Shown: in pieces, positions 46,517 to 58,690 of the stretch
How the letters are laid out: every line of letters starts with the position of its first letter
How positions within the stretch are numbered: the stretch's first letter is position 1
NCBI GenBank assembly: GCA_023313575.1
Contig: JAJTTP010000027.1
Location: 402,971 to 466,970 of the forward strand
DNA: 64,000 nucleotides
Origin: Eutypella sp. D-1
Lineage: Eukaryota; Ascomycota; Sordariomycetes; Xylariales; Diatrypaceae
Reading direction: 5' to 3'
Notes under the pieces: generated by a model
The model's database searches: none
What the model was told of the DNA's origin: nothing
The model's input: the letters and a program-made list of their open reading frames with translations, nothing else
Position numbers and translations under genes: made by a program

Positions 46517-47681
46517 AACTTCCGAGGTTGATAGATACCTGCCAGCGCGGTAAGCGTTTAGTTTCTAACGATGCAGGCGAACCTTATGATTACTCACGAG
46601 AGATTGGAGGTATAGCCCCCCCCTTTCAGCTTAACCGATATAACTCTTATGATTACTGGGCTTCGCGTCGACTAAACCCCGATTTCTCTCGCCTTTACTG
46701 CACCTGTCTTACCAAGGCTTTCAAGTTTCGTGCATGAGCTGTTGGTGTGACTGGCTATCACCAGGTCTAGTCCGCCGGCCTTGGGGGCCAATTACTCCCT
46801 ATCAGGCGAGGCAACGCAAAAGTCTCGTACAGCTTTTAATTATGCTTCTGACTGAGATACGCCTTTTTGGACAAGCACTGCCTTATCCTGGAGGTTGATA
46901 CGGATGCGGTTTAATACTATTTTACGTGTTAGCACGATCAATATCGATTCGATAAAATTATCTCCTCGGAATAGTTAAATTTAGCAGTCCTAAATATATC
47001 CTATATACATAAGTATGCAGGCTACTTGTTATATATGCAATATAGATTAGTTGGAATTATCTCGGCGGAATTCCGGTGGAGCGAGAAGAGTCGCCTCGAG
47101 GTGGCTGAAAACCAATACAACCTACCCGAATCCCTCTGTCCTACCGAAAAGCCAGGATGATTGGGTTACCGATAAGAAGGGTAATGTTAGCATTGCACAT
47201 CAGCACTGAGGGTGCATGCTGCCAACCATAACGATCCTTTTATCTCCCAGTAGTCCGCTTGCAGAGGAGGGGGGGCAAAGTAAAGTGCGCCTCACGTGAA
47301 AGATACAGCAGGCCAAGCACTTGGTGTCATCTTAAATGACTTTTGGAATGCTCAACTGAAGAATTTGCCAAGTCAACTGTCTTGAGCAGAATTGCGAGGC
47401 TACTGCCTACTTGAGTACCTAGCGAGGTACATGTCGATCATTCTAGACAGAACTGTTGCATACGGCGGTTCATAGTTACATATCTGCATGCTGCACCCAC
47501 TGAATTGCACAGCACCAACAGTAACATTATTAATATAATTATTATTTAACTTTTTAATTTATATTACCTTTATATGTATAGTTAAATGAAATGGCCTTGC
47601 TGCTTTATTGATTATGCGCCTATCCTTTTAACGTTTCATGGTCTCCTTGCCTTACATAGGCTGCAAAAGAGACGCCACAAC
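46517..47681. other. Intergenic, AT-rich 3' half
   Basis: Between the P450 start and the LysM gene's stop. It includes very AT-rich DNA (47520-47600). No gene called. Confidence 0.5.
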
Positions 47682-49140
47682 TTAAGCAGACACACACACG
47701 TTGTAGCCCAGCCATAGGTTTCCGCAGCTGGCGCCGACCTCAGGGTTCCACTTCTGGAACTGGGCCGCCGTGATCCCATACTGCTTCTGGATAGTCTCGC
47801 AGTGGTTGCCGCTCGCGACCTTGTGCCACCTCTTGCACGCGCAGATGGACCCCGGCTGCGTGGGCGTCGGCACGTTGGGGCAGGCCGTGGTCGTGGGCTT
47901 GGGCGGCTCCGTGGGGGTGCCCGGAATGCCTGATGCGTTTTCCAAGAATTGATTAGCAACTTAGCTTTCTCTCATAGCTTCAAGGTAGGCCGGCTTGGGA
48001 AAGACGGGATGAAAAACTCACCAATGCAGTAGTTGTAACCGAGCCACAGATCGGAGCAGGTCTCGCCCACGGCCGGGTTCCACTTCAGGAACTCGGCGAG
48101 CGTGAAGGTGCCGTACTTGTTGACAATGCCGGCGCAGGTATCTCCAGACACGGCCTTGTGCCAACGCTGGCAGTTGCCCACGACGCCGGTCTGGGTGGGC
48201 GGGCCGCTGGTGGTGGTCGGGGTGGGTTTGGCCGTGGGGGACGGCGGGGTGCCGTCCACGCCCACGCAGTAGTAGTACCCGAGCCACAGGTCGTTGCAGG
48301 CCTCGCCGACGGCTGGGTTCCACTTCAAGAAGTCCTCGAACGAGAACGAACCATACTGATCCACAATGGCCGCGCAGTTGTCGCCAGACACTGCCTTGTG
48401 GAACGCCTTGCATTCCTTGGTCAGGCCGTCCTGGGTGGGCGAGGGCCCGCTGGTGGTGGTGGGCGAGGGGCCTCCCGGTGATGTGCCCGTGGGCTGGTCG
48501 GGGGTGGCCACACAGTAGTAGTAGCCCAGCCAGAGGTCAGAGCAGGTCTCGCCCACGGCCGGGTTCCACGCCAGGAAATCGGCGAAGTCGAAGCTGCCGA
48601 ACTTGGCTACGATCTTGCTGCAGTCGTCGCCGGATACGGCCTTGTAGTAGCCCGTGCAGGTGTCAGTGATACCCTCTTGGACGGGTGAGGGAACCGTGCC
48701 AGTCGGCTCGGGGCCATCGCCCGTGGTAGTGGGTTCCGGCGGCACGCCCCAGTTCCGCTCTACGCAGTACTCCTCGCCGACTTTGATGCCGCTGCAGTCG
48801 TCTCCGACAGAGGGGTTCTATGGTATGGTGTTAGTCTATCTGCTTGTCGTCGTGGATAATTTAGGGGGCTAGATAAAAAAGCACTGGTATTACTCACCCA
48901 GGCGATGAAATTCTCGACGGGGATACCCCACAGGCCTGCGAAGTACTCGCAGTCTTGATCTTCGCTCGTGGGGATGTCGAAGAAGGTACAGTCCTCCGGA
49001 ACACCCTCTTGGCGACGCGCAACAGCAGCAGTCGGCGCTGCGGTCCGCATGGCGTGGTGAGCTGTCCGAGGGATCGGCTCCGCGACCACGGAGGTGGCAA
49101 GTCCTGCCAAGACGAGAAGGGGAGAAGCGTTCCGCATCAT
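47682..49140 (-). CDS. Secreted five-LysM chitin-binding protein
   Basis: Exons 49140-48898, 48817-48022 and 47929-47682 give 428 residues. Seen: a signal peptide (ASPLLVLAGLATSVVAEP) with a likely Kex2-like site (ARR) after a short pro-region, then five LysM modules separated by Thr/Pro/Ser-rich linkers. The first is degenerate (IPVENFIAW, NPSVGDDC); modules 2-4 are almost the same (WNPAVGETCSDLWLGY); the fifth ends the protein. Four to six Cys per module suggest disulfide-stapled LysM. No catalytic domain. Family knowledge: such proteins bind chitin oligomers, either shielding the fungus wall from plant chitinases or hiding elicitors. Its neighbours are a second LysM gene and a chitinase. 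Confidence 0.92.
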
Positions 49141-50456
49141 GATGCTTTGTGTTTGTCCGGTTTTTAGGTTGGCTTGACTGGACAAAAAGCTACTGAACAG
49201 TGGTGGTGGTGCTGATGCTGATGGTAGTGGCAATCAACGAGGTTCTATCCGATGTCGTGGGCTTTGCCGGCTGTATTTATATTAGGTACCAATCAAACAC
49301 GGGCATAGGCTGCGATAATCACAGGCAGCAGCAGCACACGGCAAGCTCAGTATTCCCGGAAGCTTGCGAACTTGGTAATGGATAACCTCCCCCGCCACAT
49401 CGCTTACTCGACCAAGTACGGTTCACCTGAGGTTGCATTCCTCTACCTCACCCGATAGATGTGACGGTGGTTCATGGTTTGGGATCAGTCCACAGAGTCA
49501 GTCATCGATATTAAATCCAGGCCGCGCTATACAATATTTGGCCAAGTCCGTCCTCCTCGGCCTTACCCATCCACTATATCCACGCGACATCATGATGGCT
49601 TCAACAGCGCACATTTTCGGCGACAAGCCCAAATGAGCTCATAACCCGGCAAACTAAGGTTATGAGCTGCTATCTTTGTCCTGGCGGGGCTCAACCTGTC
49701 AGACGGGAAAGATTAGTGCAAGGTAAGCCACATGGCGAAGGACACTAGTGAGATGTAAGACGGCGTCGCTTAGGTAAATGTGGAGGGGAGGGGTATATCC
49801 GAGAGACCGAGCAGGTTATAATTGTTGGAGGTCTCCAGGTGGTGACCCGTTCATCGTGCAAGCAATCTTGTGCTGACGGCCCATAACCAAGGCAGCAGAA
49901 TCTCCAAAGTAAGCCTCTAGACCTTGAGTCAGCATCTGGATTCTTGGACGACTTCTGGGCCTCTTGGCGATGAGGGACAGAACCAAGGCAATGGATAGGT
50001 AACTGATGCTGTCAGCCTGCAAGGGGAGAAAAAAGCACAGGGACCCTGCAGGTTGCTGCAATGGAACCCTAGCGATATCATCGCGTGCAGATCCGGCGAC
50101 ACCCGAAAGCCAAGAACCGATACCCGTTAAGGAATGCGAAGGAGGAGAGCTGACAGCTTCTTCCCATCATTTCTGAATTTCTATCCTATACAGCACGCGA
50201 TTTATAGGTGGGACCTGGTTATATTCTTACATACTAGGAACAGCGCGACTGCTAGCGCCAAAAGAATTTCGTAGACCAACTATCAATGGTCAAACTAACT
50301 ACCAACTGTAAAAAAAGAAAAAAAGAAAAAAAAACGACTAGACTACTTCGTGCATATCGGGCCTTCCCGTTCCCGCCTAAGTTGTTATCGTGAATTGTGT
50401 GGGTAGCTCGCAAGGCGAGACAGGCCCGCTATGCCGTTCGTGTCCCACTCTCACTC
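49141..50456. other. Intergenic
   Basis: Between the two LysM genes, both transcribed leftward. Besides the TATA box, A-rich tracts near 50308-50335 are seen. No gene. Confidence 0.55.
49274..49281 (-). promoter_or_regulatory. TATA box of the five-LysM gene
   Basis: Reads TATAAATA on the minus strand, 133 bp before the ATG at 49140. Confidence 0.55.
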
Positions 50457-52028
50457 TTACTCTTTGGTCGACTCCTCCGCTCGCTCCGGCTGCTCCTCGT
50501 CCCAATAGTAGTGGGGGCTGAGGCAGTACCACAGGCCGGGCTGGAGGTTGGCGTCGCACTCGGCCGCGCTCTTCAGCGAGGGGTTGACCTCGATAAACAG
50601 GTTCATGGGCGTGGAGCGGCTGGCCGCCACGATCATCTTGGCGCAACCGACCCCTTCCTCTGCCTGTACGAAGAAGCCGCAGTTGAGCGTGGTGCCCTCG
50701 CCCAGCTCGCCGCCCTCGGGCGGGTCCACGATGGTGTCCGAGTAGCCGTTGCCGGAGCCGCCCTCACCCCCGGAATTACCGTTACCGGAATCGCCACCAT
50801 CGTTGCCGCTGCCGCCGTCATCGAATTCCCCGCCGGGTGCGCTGATGCAGACTACGTGACCCCAGAACGGCGTGCCCTCGTACAGGTTCGAGCAGCGCGC
50901 ATCCAGCATGGGGTTCCAGTCGATGATGTTCATCCACGACGTTCCCGAGTCCACGCCCAGCTCCACGCACGAATCGCCTTCTTGGACGGTGTACGTGGTG
51001 CAGGACGGCGGCAGACAGAGCTCGGTGCCGGCAGCGATGTTTGTGCAGTCGGGCAGGTTGGCGTTGATGTAGTATAGCGACGCGCCCGACACCGAGTTAG
51101 CGAGGGCGATGCTGTCGCACGTGTCGCCATCGCTGGCCACGATGGTTTTACCGCTTAAACACTCCCCCGGCTGCGTGCCGTTGTTCTGCGGCGGCTCGTT
51201 GGGTGGCGTCGTGGGGCTATCCACGCCGCATTCTGGGAAACCCTTAGGGTTAGCTAGCTGCTTTGTAGACTCCTAGGGTCCTGGAGGATGGGGTAGGTAG
51301 ATCGGATAACGAAAGCAAAACAAGAAGCTTACTCTCGTTCACGTAGTCGAGCATTTCCGCATAGTACTCGTCGTACGCCGAGTACTCCGACTTCTGCATC
51401 AAGCGGAGCTTCTCCCCGTAGCAGTACGAACAGAGTCCTTCCTCGGGAATCTCCTCAATCTCCTCGTACTCCTCCAGCACGTCAATGATATCTAGCAACG
51501 AATTAGTAAGTCAGCCCGAATATAATTCCACAGCCCGCCAGAAAGAGAAAGGATAGATAGGTAGATATACACACCATTGCAGTACTCGCCTGACTCCTCA
51601 TCCTTCAGGCAAGTTTCGTCCCATCCGGTTATAATCGAATCGATGAACGAAAGCACGGTCATGCCGGGCAGCACCTCGGGCGTTTTGGAGCAGGCACCCC
51701 CCATGCGCCGCCGGGCCGTGGTCAGCGCGGTCTTGCACGAGGCCGCGCACACCGCGTCGGTGAGTGTGGCGTCCCCGAGCGAGCCGTGGTACTCGCGCAC
51801 GCCCAAGTCGGCGACGACACCCTCGCAATTAATCTTCTGCTGGAGGACTTGCAGGCAGGTCGCGTCCAGCTCCGACATATCCAGCAGCTGTTGCGGGATG
51901 GCCTGGAAGCCGAGGGCGCGCGTCTGCAAAAGGGACAGCAACGAGATGATGGGGCTGCCCTGCACCGTGCCTAACAAGGCGCCGGCAGCGAGGGCGAACG
52001 GAGCAGTGAAACGAGCAGAAACGAGCAT
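50457..52028 (-). CDS. Secreted LysM-domain protein with Cys-rich N-terminal region
   Basis: Exons 52028-51575, 51491-51333 and 51232-50457 give 462 residues. Start: the ATG at 52028 begins a signal peptide (MLVSARFTAPFALAAGALLG); the upstream open frame is not signal-like. Seen: a Cys-containing N-terminal domain without LysM (residues about 40-150), an acidic stretch (DVLEEYEEIEEIPEE), a LysM (IVASDGDTCDSIA .. NLPDCTNI), a second LysM (YTVQEGDSCVELG .. DWNPMLDARCSNL), a Gly/Asn/Asp/Ser-rich linker, and a third, weaker LysM-like unit ending QPGLWYCLS. Family knowledge: LysM proteins of this layout sit beside killer-toxin-like chitinases in several filamentous fungi. It is divergent from the chitinase, 817 bp apart. 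Confidence 0.88.
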
Positions 52029-52845
52029 GATGACAGTTCGTTCTCTGGGAAAAGAAGCCAGTGGCAGCAAGTAACAAGCAGAGTGCGTGCAAACAAGCAA
52101 GCAAGTTGGTCTACGGCTGGTGAGGGTATAAAGGAATAGCCACGAGGGGGTTCTTCGCATGCCATCCGCATCATGAGATACGCGAGCAAGGGGTCGTTGA
52201 AGAAAGCATTGAGATCCAGACTGTTGGCGACCCTGCCTGCCTCATTCTGGGGTAGGCAGGGTTCCTTTGGAGCATCACGTGTGAGTCAGCAATTTTAATT
52301 AAGAAGAAAAAAAGTCGGACCGTCTTTTACTTGCGCGACGATGGGGTTCACGACCAGGCTGCCAGGGTCAGTAGCTATTTACAGTGGCGGTGTGGGGCTA
52401 TAAGCTGATAGTCTGGCAAGAACAAGGGCCGATGTATCCCTGGTCAGATCGTACCTGGGACCATGCAAGGACCCTTTCTTCCGCTTGGCAAGTAGGGGTT
52501 CGGAATCCGACCGATCTGTCTAGATCAATCGTTCATAACAAGTTGCGCACTATAGGCGCCTGATGTCTTCAGGTGACGATGGATACAGTAAAGGGAGAGG
52601 GAGATCAGGCAGGGCGGAGTGCGGCACGAGCCGGCTTTCTGTCCGCTTTGGGTGGTGTAAGCCCGAGTCCACCCCAGGGCTTCCTGCTTGGCTCACAGGA
52701 ATAGAAGCGTAAAGCATCTCTGACGCCGTTCTGATATCTAGTAGATAGTCTTCCGCTTCGTTTGGGGGAGCAAACTCTCCTCGCAGTTCATCCCCCATCA
52801 TCAAGCACTTCCCCCTCTTCGGCCACTGGATACTGTCCGGCAATC
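52029..52845. promoter_or_regulatory. Divergent promoter of LysM gene and chitinase
   Basis: 817 bp head-to-head. A TATAAAG element at 52127-52133 faces rightward but lies about 710 bp before the chitinase ATG, so its use is unclear. No repeated operator was noticed. No gene. Confidence 0.5.
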
Positions 52846-55800
52846 ATGAACAGATTCCTGGCCTTTACCATCTTTCTTTTCTGCCTTGTGCAGCTATCCC
52901 TACAACAGGAGGAAGAGTGTAGCGCTACCAAGCTATGTCCGGAAGGATGTTGCAGCAGCGCTGGCCACTGCGGCTACGGCCCTGACTTTTGCGGGTGAGT
53001 TACCTACCCTTGAGCAGCAGCCCTAATACACACGGAAAATGCTAAGCAAAGCGGAACGACTTATAGGAAAGGGTGCCAGAGCACGTGCGAGCGCAAGTCC
53101 GAGTGCAACCCGGGCTGGGACAGCGACGAGTTCAGCGAGCACGACTCGTGCCCGCTCAACGTCTGCTGCAGCAAGCACGGCTGGTGCGGCTACACGGAGG
53201 AGTTCTGCGGGGACGACAAGGTCGACCGGCCCTCGTGCTCCGCCTCGAAAGAAGTGAGCCGTGTCATCGGCTACTATGAGGCGTGGGCGCCGGCGAAGCG
53301 CGCCAAGTACAGCATGCTGCCCGAGGAGATCCCCTACGGCCAGTACACGCACATCATCTTTAGTTTTGCCACCATCAACCCCTCTACTTTTAAAGTGAGC
53401 GCCGGCGACGACCAGACCGAGAACTTCATGAGCCGCATCAGCTCCATCAAGCTGGTCCAGCCTGACATCAAGATCTGGGTCGCGCTGGGCGGCTGGGCCT
53501 TCAACGACCCGGGCCCCACCCAGACCACCTTCAGCGACATCGCGTCATCCAAGGCGAACACCAACACCTTCCTGGACTCCCTGGTGCAGATGATGAACAA
53601 ATATGGCTTCGATGGCGTCGACATCGACTGGGAGTACCCCGTGGCGGACGACCGCCACGGGAAGCCCGAGGACTACAAGAACATCGTGACATTTATGAAG
53701 GCCATCAAGAACCGCATGGCGGACTCCAAGCGGGGCGTCTCCATGGCTATCCCCGCCAGCTACTGGTACCTGCAGAACTTCGACATCAAGGCGCTGGAGG
53801 CGCAGGTGGACTGGTTCAACATCATGAGCTACGACGTGCACGGCTCCTGGGACATCGACAACGAGTGGACGGGCCCATGGGTCAACAGCCACACTAACAT
53901 GACGGAGATCCAGATGGCCCTTGATTTATTATGGCGCAACGACATCAGTCCCAAGAAGGTCACCATGGGTATGGCCTTCTATAGCCGTAGCTTCACCCTC
54001 ACGGACCCCGGCTGTAGCGGGCTTGGATGCCGCGTCAGCTCTGGTGGTAATGCTGGCGTGTACTCGGACACGGTGGGCGTGCTGCTGCACCCGGAGATCC
54101 AGGACATCATCGCGGACAAGAAGCTCACGCCGACGCTGGACCGCACCGGCGCCGTCAAGCTGGTCCACTGGGACGACCAGTGGGTATCGTTCGACGACGT
54201 GGCCACGTGGCGCCTGAAAGCCAACATCGCCCGCAGCCAGTGCATCGAAGGGTTCATGGTGTGGGCCATGAGCCAGGACGATGACAAGGGCACCAACATC
54301 AAGGGCTTGAACCAGGCCCTCGGTCGCAAGACCCCGGACTTCCCTGATTTCACCCCCATCGACAAGCCCGTCCCGCCGCCGCAGCCGGCCATGGCGCCCA
54401 AGCTATGCCGCTGGTCCAGCTGCTTCGAGGGCTGCCCGTCGGGCTTCAAGGAGGTGCAGCGCGACGGCCACAAGGAGATCATGATGGACACCAAAATCTG
54501 CAACGATCAGGGGCACGGGTTCGCACGTCTATGCTGCCCGTCGAGCCACCCGCTGCCAACCTGCACCTGGCGGGGCCACCGCAACTCGGGCAAGTGCAAA
54601 CCCGGGTGCGAGAACGGCGAGGTCGAGGTCGGCTCGCTCAGCCTGGGCTGCAAGAGCGGCTACCAGAGCGCCTGCTGCACGTCGAGCGACGTGACCAAGG
54701 CCTACGGGGAGTGCCTGTGGACCGACTGCCTGGACAACGACGACGCCAAGAGCGCTTGCAAGAACACCATGGCCACCTCGGCCCAGGGCTGGGGCGGCCA
54801 CAAGTCGTGCAAAACCGGCAAGACGCGGGCACTGTGCTGTCCCGAGGAGCCGCCCGCGCCCTTCGCCACCACCTGCAAGTGGGTGCCTAAGAACGGCCAC
54901 CTGAGCGGCGGTGGCCTGGACAACATCTGCGAGGGCGCCTGCCCCCAGGACGCGGTCAAGCTGTCGCTGTCGCTTGGCTTCCACGAGGTCCCCGGGCGCA
55001 AGACCGCCTGCTACGGCTACAACGCCTTCTGCTGCTCGGACCCGACGTATATCGTGCCCCGCGACGACGACTGGGAGGACTCCTTCGGCTCCATGCAGGC
55101 CAAGGAGTTCAAGCTGCTGCTCGAGAAGTACATGGAGAACCCCACGTGCCCGGCCACCATCCTGGAGCCGCCCATCCACGATCAGTTCGGGGGCGTGGCT
55201 AAGAAAAAGCGGAACCTGGTCGTCGAGGCGATCCAGTACGACATCCTGCAAGGGCGGGCGACGGACTGCACGCAGGCCAACTGGGAGAAGATGATCACCT
55301 ACGCGGCGCTCATGTACACCATGCGGGACGTCGGGTTCGAGGCTGTCCGGTCCATCTACAATGACCTCTTCGCCGGCTATTACGACGAGGAGCTGGAGTT
55401 CGAGAGCCAGGATGAATTCTTCCACGACAACCCGGCCATCGACATCCGCGCCCACCAAGAGTACATCTTCCTCAACCCGCTCGATGCCGGCCAGGGCATG
55501 CGCGACCGGCGGGACACCGCCACGGAGCTCTGCATACTGCCGTCGGCGAGGAATAGCGCGAACAACAAGCGCAAGGAGCTCGTGGGCGCAACGGATTTGG
55601 CCGCCAAGCGCTTTGTGTGGGTGGGCGCCAGTGGCCAGAGCGGCGTACCCAACGTGGAGACGATCCTCCAGGGCATCCTGGATGGAGACCTCAGCCTGCA
55701 CTACGCGCGATGGCAGTGGGTACGAAACCGTGAAAGCGGCAATCAACCGGGGCCCATGCTCGAGCTGGCCTATTGGATCGGCCCGCATCCTAACATTGAC

Positions 55801-56500
55801 ACGACGGGCGACACGAGATACAACCGGTACCGGGATATGAGGCAACGCACGGCTGTTGGGGCAGGCCCCGATCAATGGGTTGGTAAGTAATGATAAAGAC
55901 AGCCCTCCCCCCATTCCGTTCTCCGGCGTGACCTTCGTAACCAAAGGAGCTTTGGTGGACTAACGGACGAGAACAGTCTTCCACATGCACGTCGAGACGC
56001 ACAACACCGGCGAGTGGCTAATGGTCCACAACGACGGTCACACCTATATGGGGGTGCCCGGGTTCCGGGTATTCCACGGGCAGCAGGCGCGGCCCTTCAG
56101 CGACGAGCCAGGCGAAGGAGCGTGGCGGGTGCAGGGCGGCGAGGGCACCACCCTCACGGCGCGGAACGGTTGGTTCTGCCCCGAGGACACGGGCTACTGG
56201 TGGGTGGGCCTGCCGATCAACACCGGCGGCGGGGGCTCGCCTGCGTTGTCGCAGCTTCTTCAGGACTGGGGTCGGCGGCTCTGGCGCGACGGCTACACCT
56301 CCCGGCTCGGCCAGCGCCTCATCATCGAGCCCCCCAACGGCGCCAGCCCCCAGGAGGAGCTTGACCCCGAAAACCCCGGCTACATCGTCCGCCCGCCCCA
56401 CGGCTGGACCACTGCCGTCGGCGAGGGCGTGAGCCCCTACGACGTGAACTTCCTCATTGACGGCACTAGTTATCAGTTCTATACGGAGCCGCACCCGTAG
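52846..56500 (+). CDS. Large secreted CBM18/GH18 chitinase (subgroup C, killer-toxin-like)
   Basis: Exons 52846-52994, 53067-55882 and 55977-56500 give 1162 residues. Seen: a signal peptide (FLAFTIFLFCLVQLSLQ); a CBM18 hevein-like motif split by intron 1 (CCSSAGHCGYGPDFCG) and a second chitin-binding-like motif (CCSKHGWCGYTEEFCG); the GH18 domain (residues about 112-471) with catalytic DGVDIDWEYP intact, VALGGWAFN and FMVWAMSQDD; a Cys-rich region (about 494-711); and about 450 C-terminal residues that I cannot assign. Family knowledge: this layout is that of fungal subgroup C chitinases, related to yeast killer-toxin subunits and often adjacent to LysM genes. Likely acts on the walls of other fungi. 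Whether it carries or delivers a toxin is not shown; no separate toxin gene is seen here. Confidence 0.93.
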
Positions 56501-56908
56501 TTGCTCACTTAGGAAGGAGTGGTGAAGTTAATTTCCACCACGATGAGGGCGAAGAAAGGAAATCTGAGAACATATATGTAAGACAAAGATTATTAAGAGA
56601 TATGTAGATGTAGAGGAGAATCACATGTTGAAATGCATGGGAGAGGGGTGTGTATGAATAGACCTACTTGAATACTTAGCTTTTCTTGCCATAATAGAAC
56701 CCAAGTACCTGAAGCATACATTAAGCAGACCAAGCGAAGTAGCATCTTAACTTGACTAGATAATAAACAGAGCAGCATGGGAAGCATGGTCTTTCATCAT
56801 TCTATATTGAATGTTTACTCTTCTTACCGTCTCAACCTTAGGTTTCACTCTTTTCCATCGGCCATCATAACCCTGCAAGGCGCACGCTCCTAAATAGGAC
56901 CCGTGCCC
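56501..56908. other. Intergenic, convergent 3' ends
   Basis: Between the chitinase and ankyrin-gene stops. No gene. Confidence 0.6.
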
Positions 56909-58690
56909 TCAGCGAGCCGCCCCCGCCCCTACTAATAAGTCTACGATGGTATTGACTAGGTCATTCCGTTGTAGCAGAAACCGGGAATTGGCGGCCAGAC
57001 GCGTGGGCATAGTGTCGTCGTTCCCGTCGATGGCTGCCACGCTCACGCCACCATGGGCCAGCAACGCCCGGATGATGCCAGCGGCGCCGCGCTCGGCCGC
57101 CCAGTGCAGCGTCGGCAGGCGGCCCCGGAGCCCCATGGACAGGGTGTCGAGGTGGTCCATCGCGGCGCACAGCCGGTAGCCCCAGGGCATGCCGGTAGAT
57201 GCGAAGGCCGTTCGGCGGTAGGGGCTCAGCAGCGGGGCGCGCGCTTCTGGGTCGACGCCGCGGGCCAGCAAGTCCTGAGCAAGTTGCTGGGCCGCTGCCG
57301 CGCCGCTGGTGTCGTTTTCGGGGTCGCGGTGGAGCGCAAGCGCGTGCAGAGGCGTCCATCCCTCGCTGCTCACGATGCGGGGTTCGGCGCCGCGGGCGAG
57401 CAGGTATTGCGCGGCTTGCACGGCCTTGGCTTGCGATTTGACCTCGGTCCCCTCACCCCTGTCGAAAGTGGTGGGGGTCAGGGCGCACAGCAAGGGCGTC
57501 CAGCCCTGTTCGCTTGCCGCGTTGACATTCAAGTCTCTTGCAAGCAGGTACTCAATGGTCTCAATGGATCCGGCGGCCGCAGCATAGTGCAGTAACGTCT
57601 CCCCGTGTTGGTTCTTTAATTGCAGCAGGGCTTCTTGTTCGGGGCCCGCGGCGCGCGACTCGAGATAGAGACGAAAGAGGCGCAGGTCCAATCCGTATGC
57701 CGCGGCGTGCAGGGGCGTCTCGCCTTCCTTGTCAGGCTGGGCCACGTTCGCGCCGTGCTGCAGCAGCAGGCGGATTGCTGTCTCGTTCTGCCGGGCCGGG
57801 CCGCCCGCCATCGGACCCGCCATGACCAGCTTAGCGACAAGGTGCAGTGCCGACCTACCCCCCATTGCACTGGCTTGGTTAGGATCGGCGCCCTTCTCCA
57901 GCAACATTTTCAGCGCTCCCGTGAGGTTCGCGTTGGAGGCCGCGGTGAATGTGAGCGGAACATCGCCGCGTTCCGGACTCGTCGCGTTCGGGTCCGCGCC
58001 CGCGTCGATTAACGCCGTGATCAGCAGCTGCTGGTCCGTGTAGTCGATCCCCTCGTACTTTACGTTCCACTCGTACGACAGCATAAATTTGTCATCAGCC
58101 GCATGGGCTAGCGCCTTCTCCAGCGTAGCCTGCTGGAACGACCCGCGTGCCAAGAGCAGCGCCACGATGTTGTAGTGCCAACGCCGCGCCGCCCACAGCA
58201 GCGCCTCGTCTTGTAGCTCCTGCGACCAACCCCCTTTCCATGCATCCAACAGGTCTTCCACGATAGCCGCATGTCCATACCGCGCCGCGACTACGAGACT
58301 GATCTGGTATGGCCGGAGACCGGCGACGTGGCGCTCCGGAGGCCCACCGGCGGTCCAGAGGCGCCGCGCAATGGCCCGGTGGCCCCGCCACGAGGCAAAC
58401 CCGAGCGCGGGGAGCTGCGGGTCCTCGCCAGTGCTAACTAGGTGTGGATCGGCACCTGCCGCCAATAGCAGGTCCACGGCCGCCGCGCGCCCGAGCCGCG
58501 CCGCATAGTGCAGCGGCGGGCCTAGGGCCGGGTAAGGGTGGTTGAGGAGTTCCGGAGCGGGCGCGGCGGCGAGGAGCTCCCGAAGGCGCGGGAGGTCGTC
58601 GTCGCGGACGCAGGCGTGCAGGGCCTCCTCGGGGGTATCAAATTCGTCCTCTTGCTGGGGAGGCTTCCGTTTCATTCCCGTGCGCATCAT
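56909..58690 (-). CDS. Ankyrin-repeat protein
   Basis: A single exon, 593 residues from the ATG at 58690; a hydrophobic upstream extension in the same frame looks like chance because it has no start ATG in good context. Seen: about 12 ankyrin repeats from residue about 15 to the end, with the usual consensus (GPPLHYAARLGRAAAVDLLLAAGADP, GETPLHAAAYG, GETLLHYAAAAGS, GWTPLLCAL, GWTPLHALALH, TLHWAAERGAAGIIRALLAHGG). No F-box, kinase, NACHT or membrane segment. Family knowledge: a protein-binding scaffold with no enzymatic activity; ankyrin genes are common in subtelomeres and near HET or chitinase loci. Partner unknown. Confidence 0.85.
   Translation of the reverse strand: MMRTGMKRKPPQQEDEFDTPEEALHACVRDDDLPRLRELLAAAPAPELLNHPYPALGPPLHYAARLGRAAAVDLLLAAGADPHLVSTGEDPQLPALGFASWRGHRAIARRLWTAGGPPERHVAGLRPYQISLVVAARYGHAAIVEDLLDAWKGGWSQELQDEALLWAARRWHYNIVALLLARGSFQQATLEKALAHAADDKFMLSYEWNVKYEGIDYTDQQLLITALIDAGADPNATSPERGDVPLTFTAASNANLTGALKMLLEKGADPNQASAMGGRSALHLVAKLVMAGPMAGGPARQNETAIRLLLQHGANVAQPDKEGETPLHAAAYGLDLRLFRLYLESRAAGPEQEALLQLKNQHGETLLHYAAAAGSIETIEYLLARDLNVNAASEQGWTPLLCALTPTTFDRGEGTEVKSQAKAVQAAQYLLARGAEPRIVSSEGWTPLHALALHRDPENDTSGAAAAQQLAQDLLARGVDPEARAPLLSPYRRTAFASTGMPWGYRLCAAMDHLDTLSMGLRGRLPTLHWAAERGAAGIIRALLAHGGVSVAAIDGNDDTMPTRLAANSRFLLQRNDLVNTIVDLLVGAGAAR

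Noticed and set aside
54529..55944. 471-codon minus-strand frame opposite the chitinase
   Set aside because: Antisense shadow in GC-rich DNA; the chitinase frame is strongly supported.
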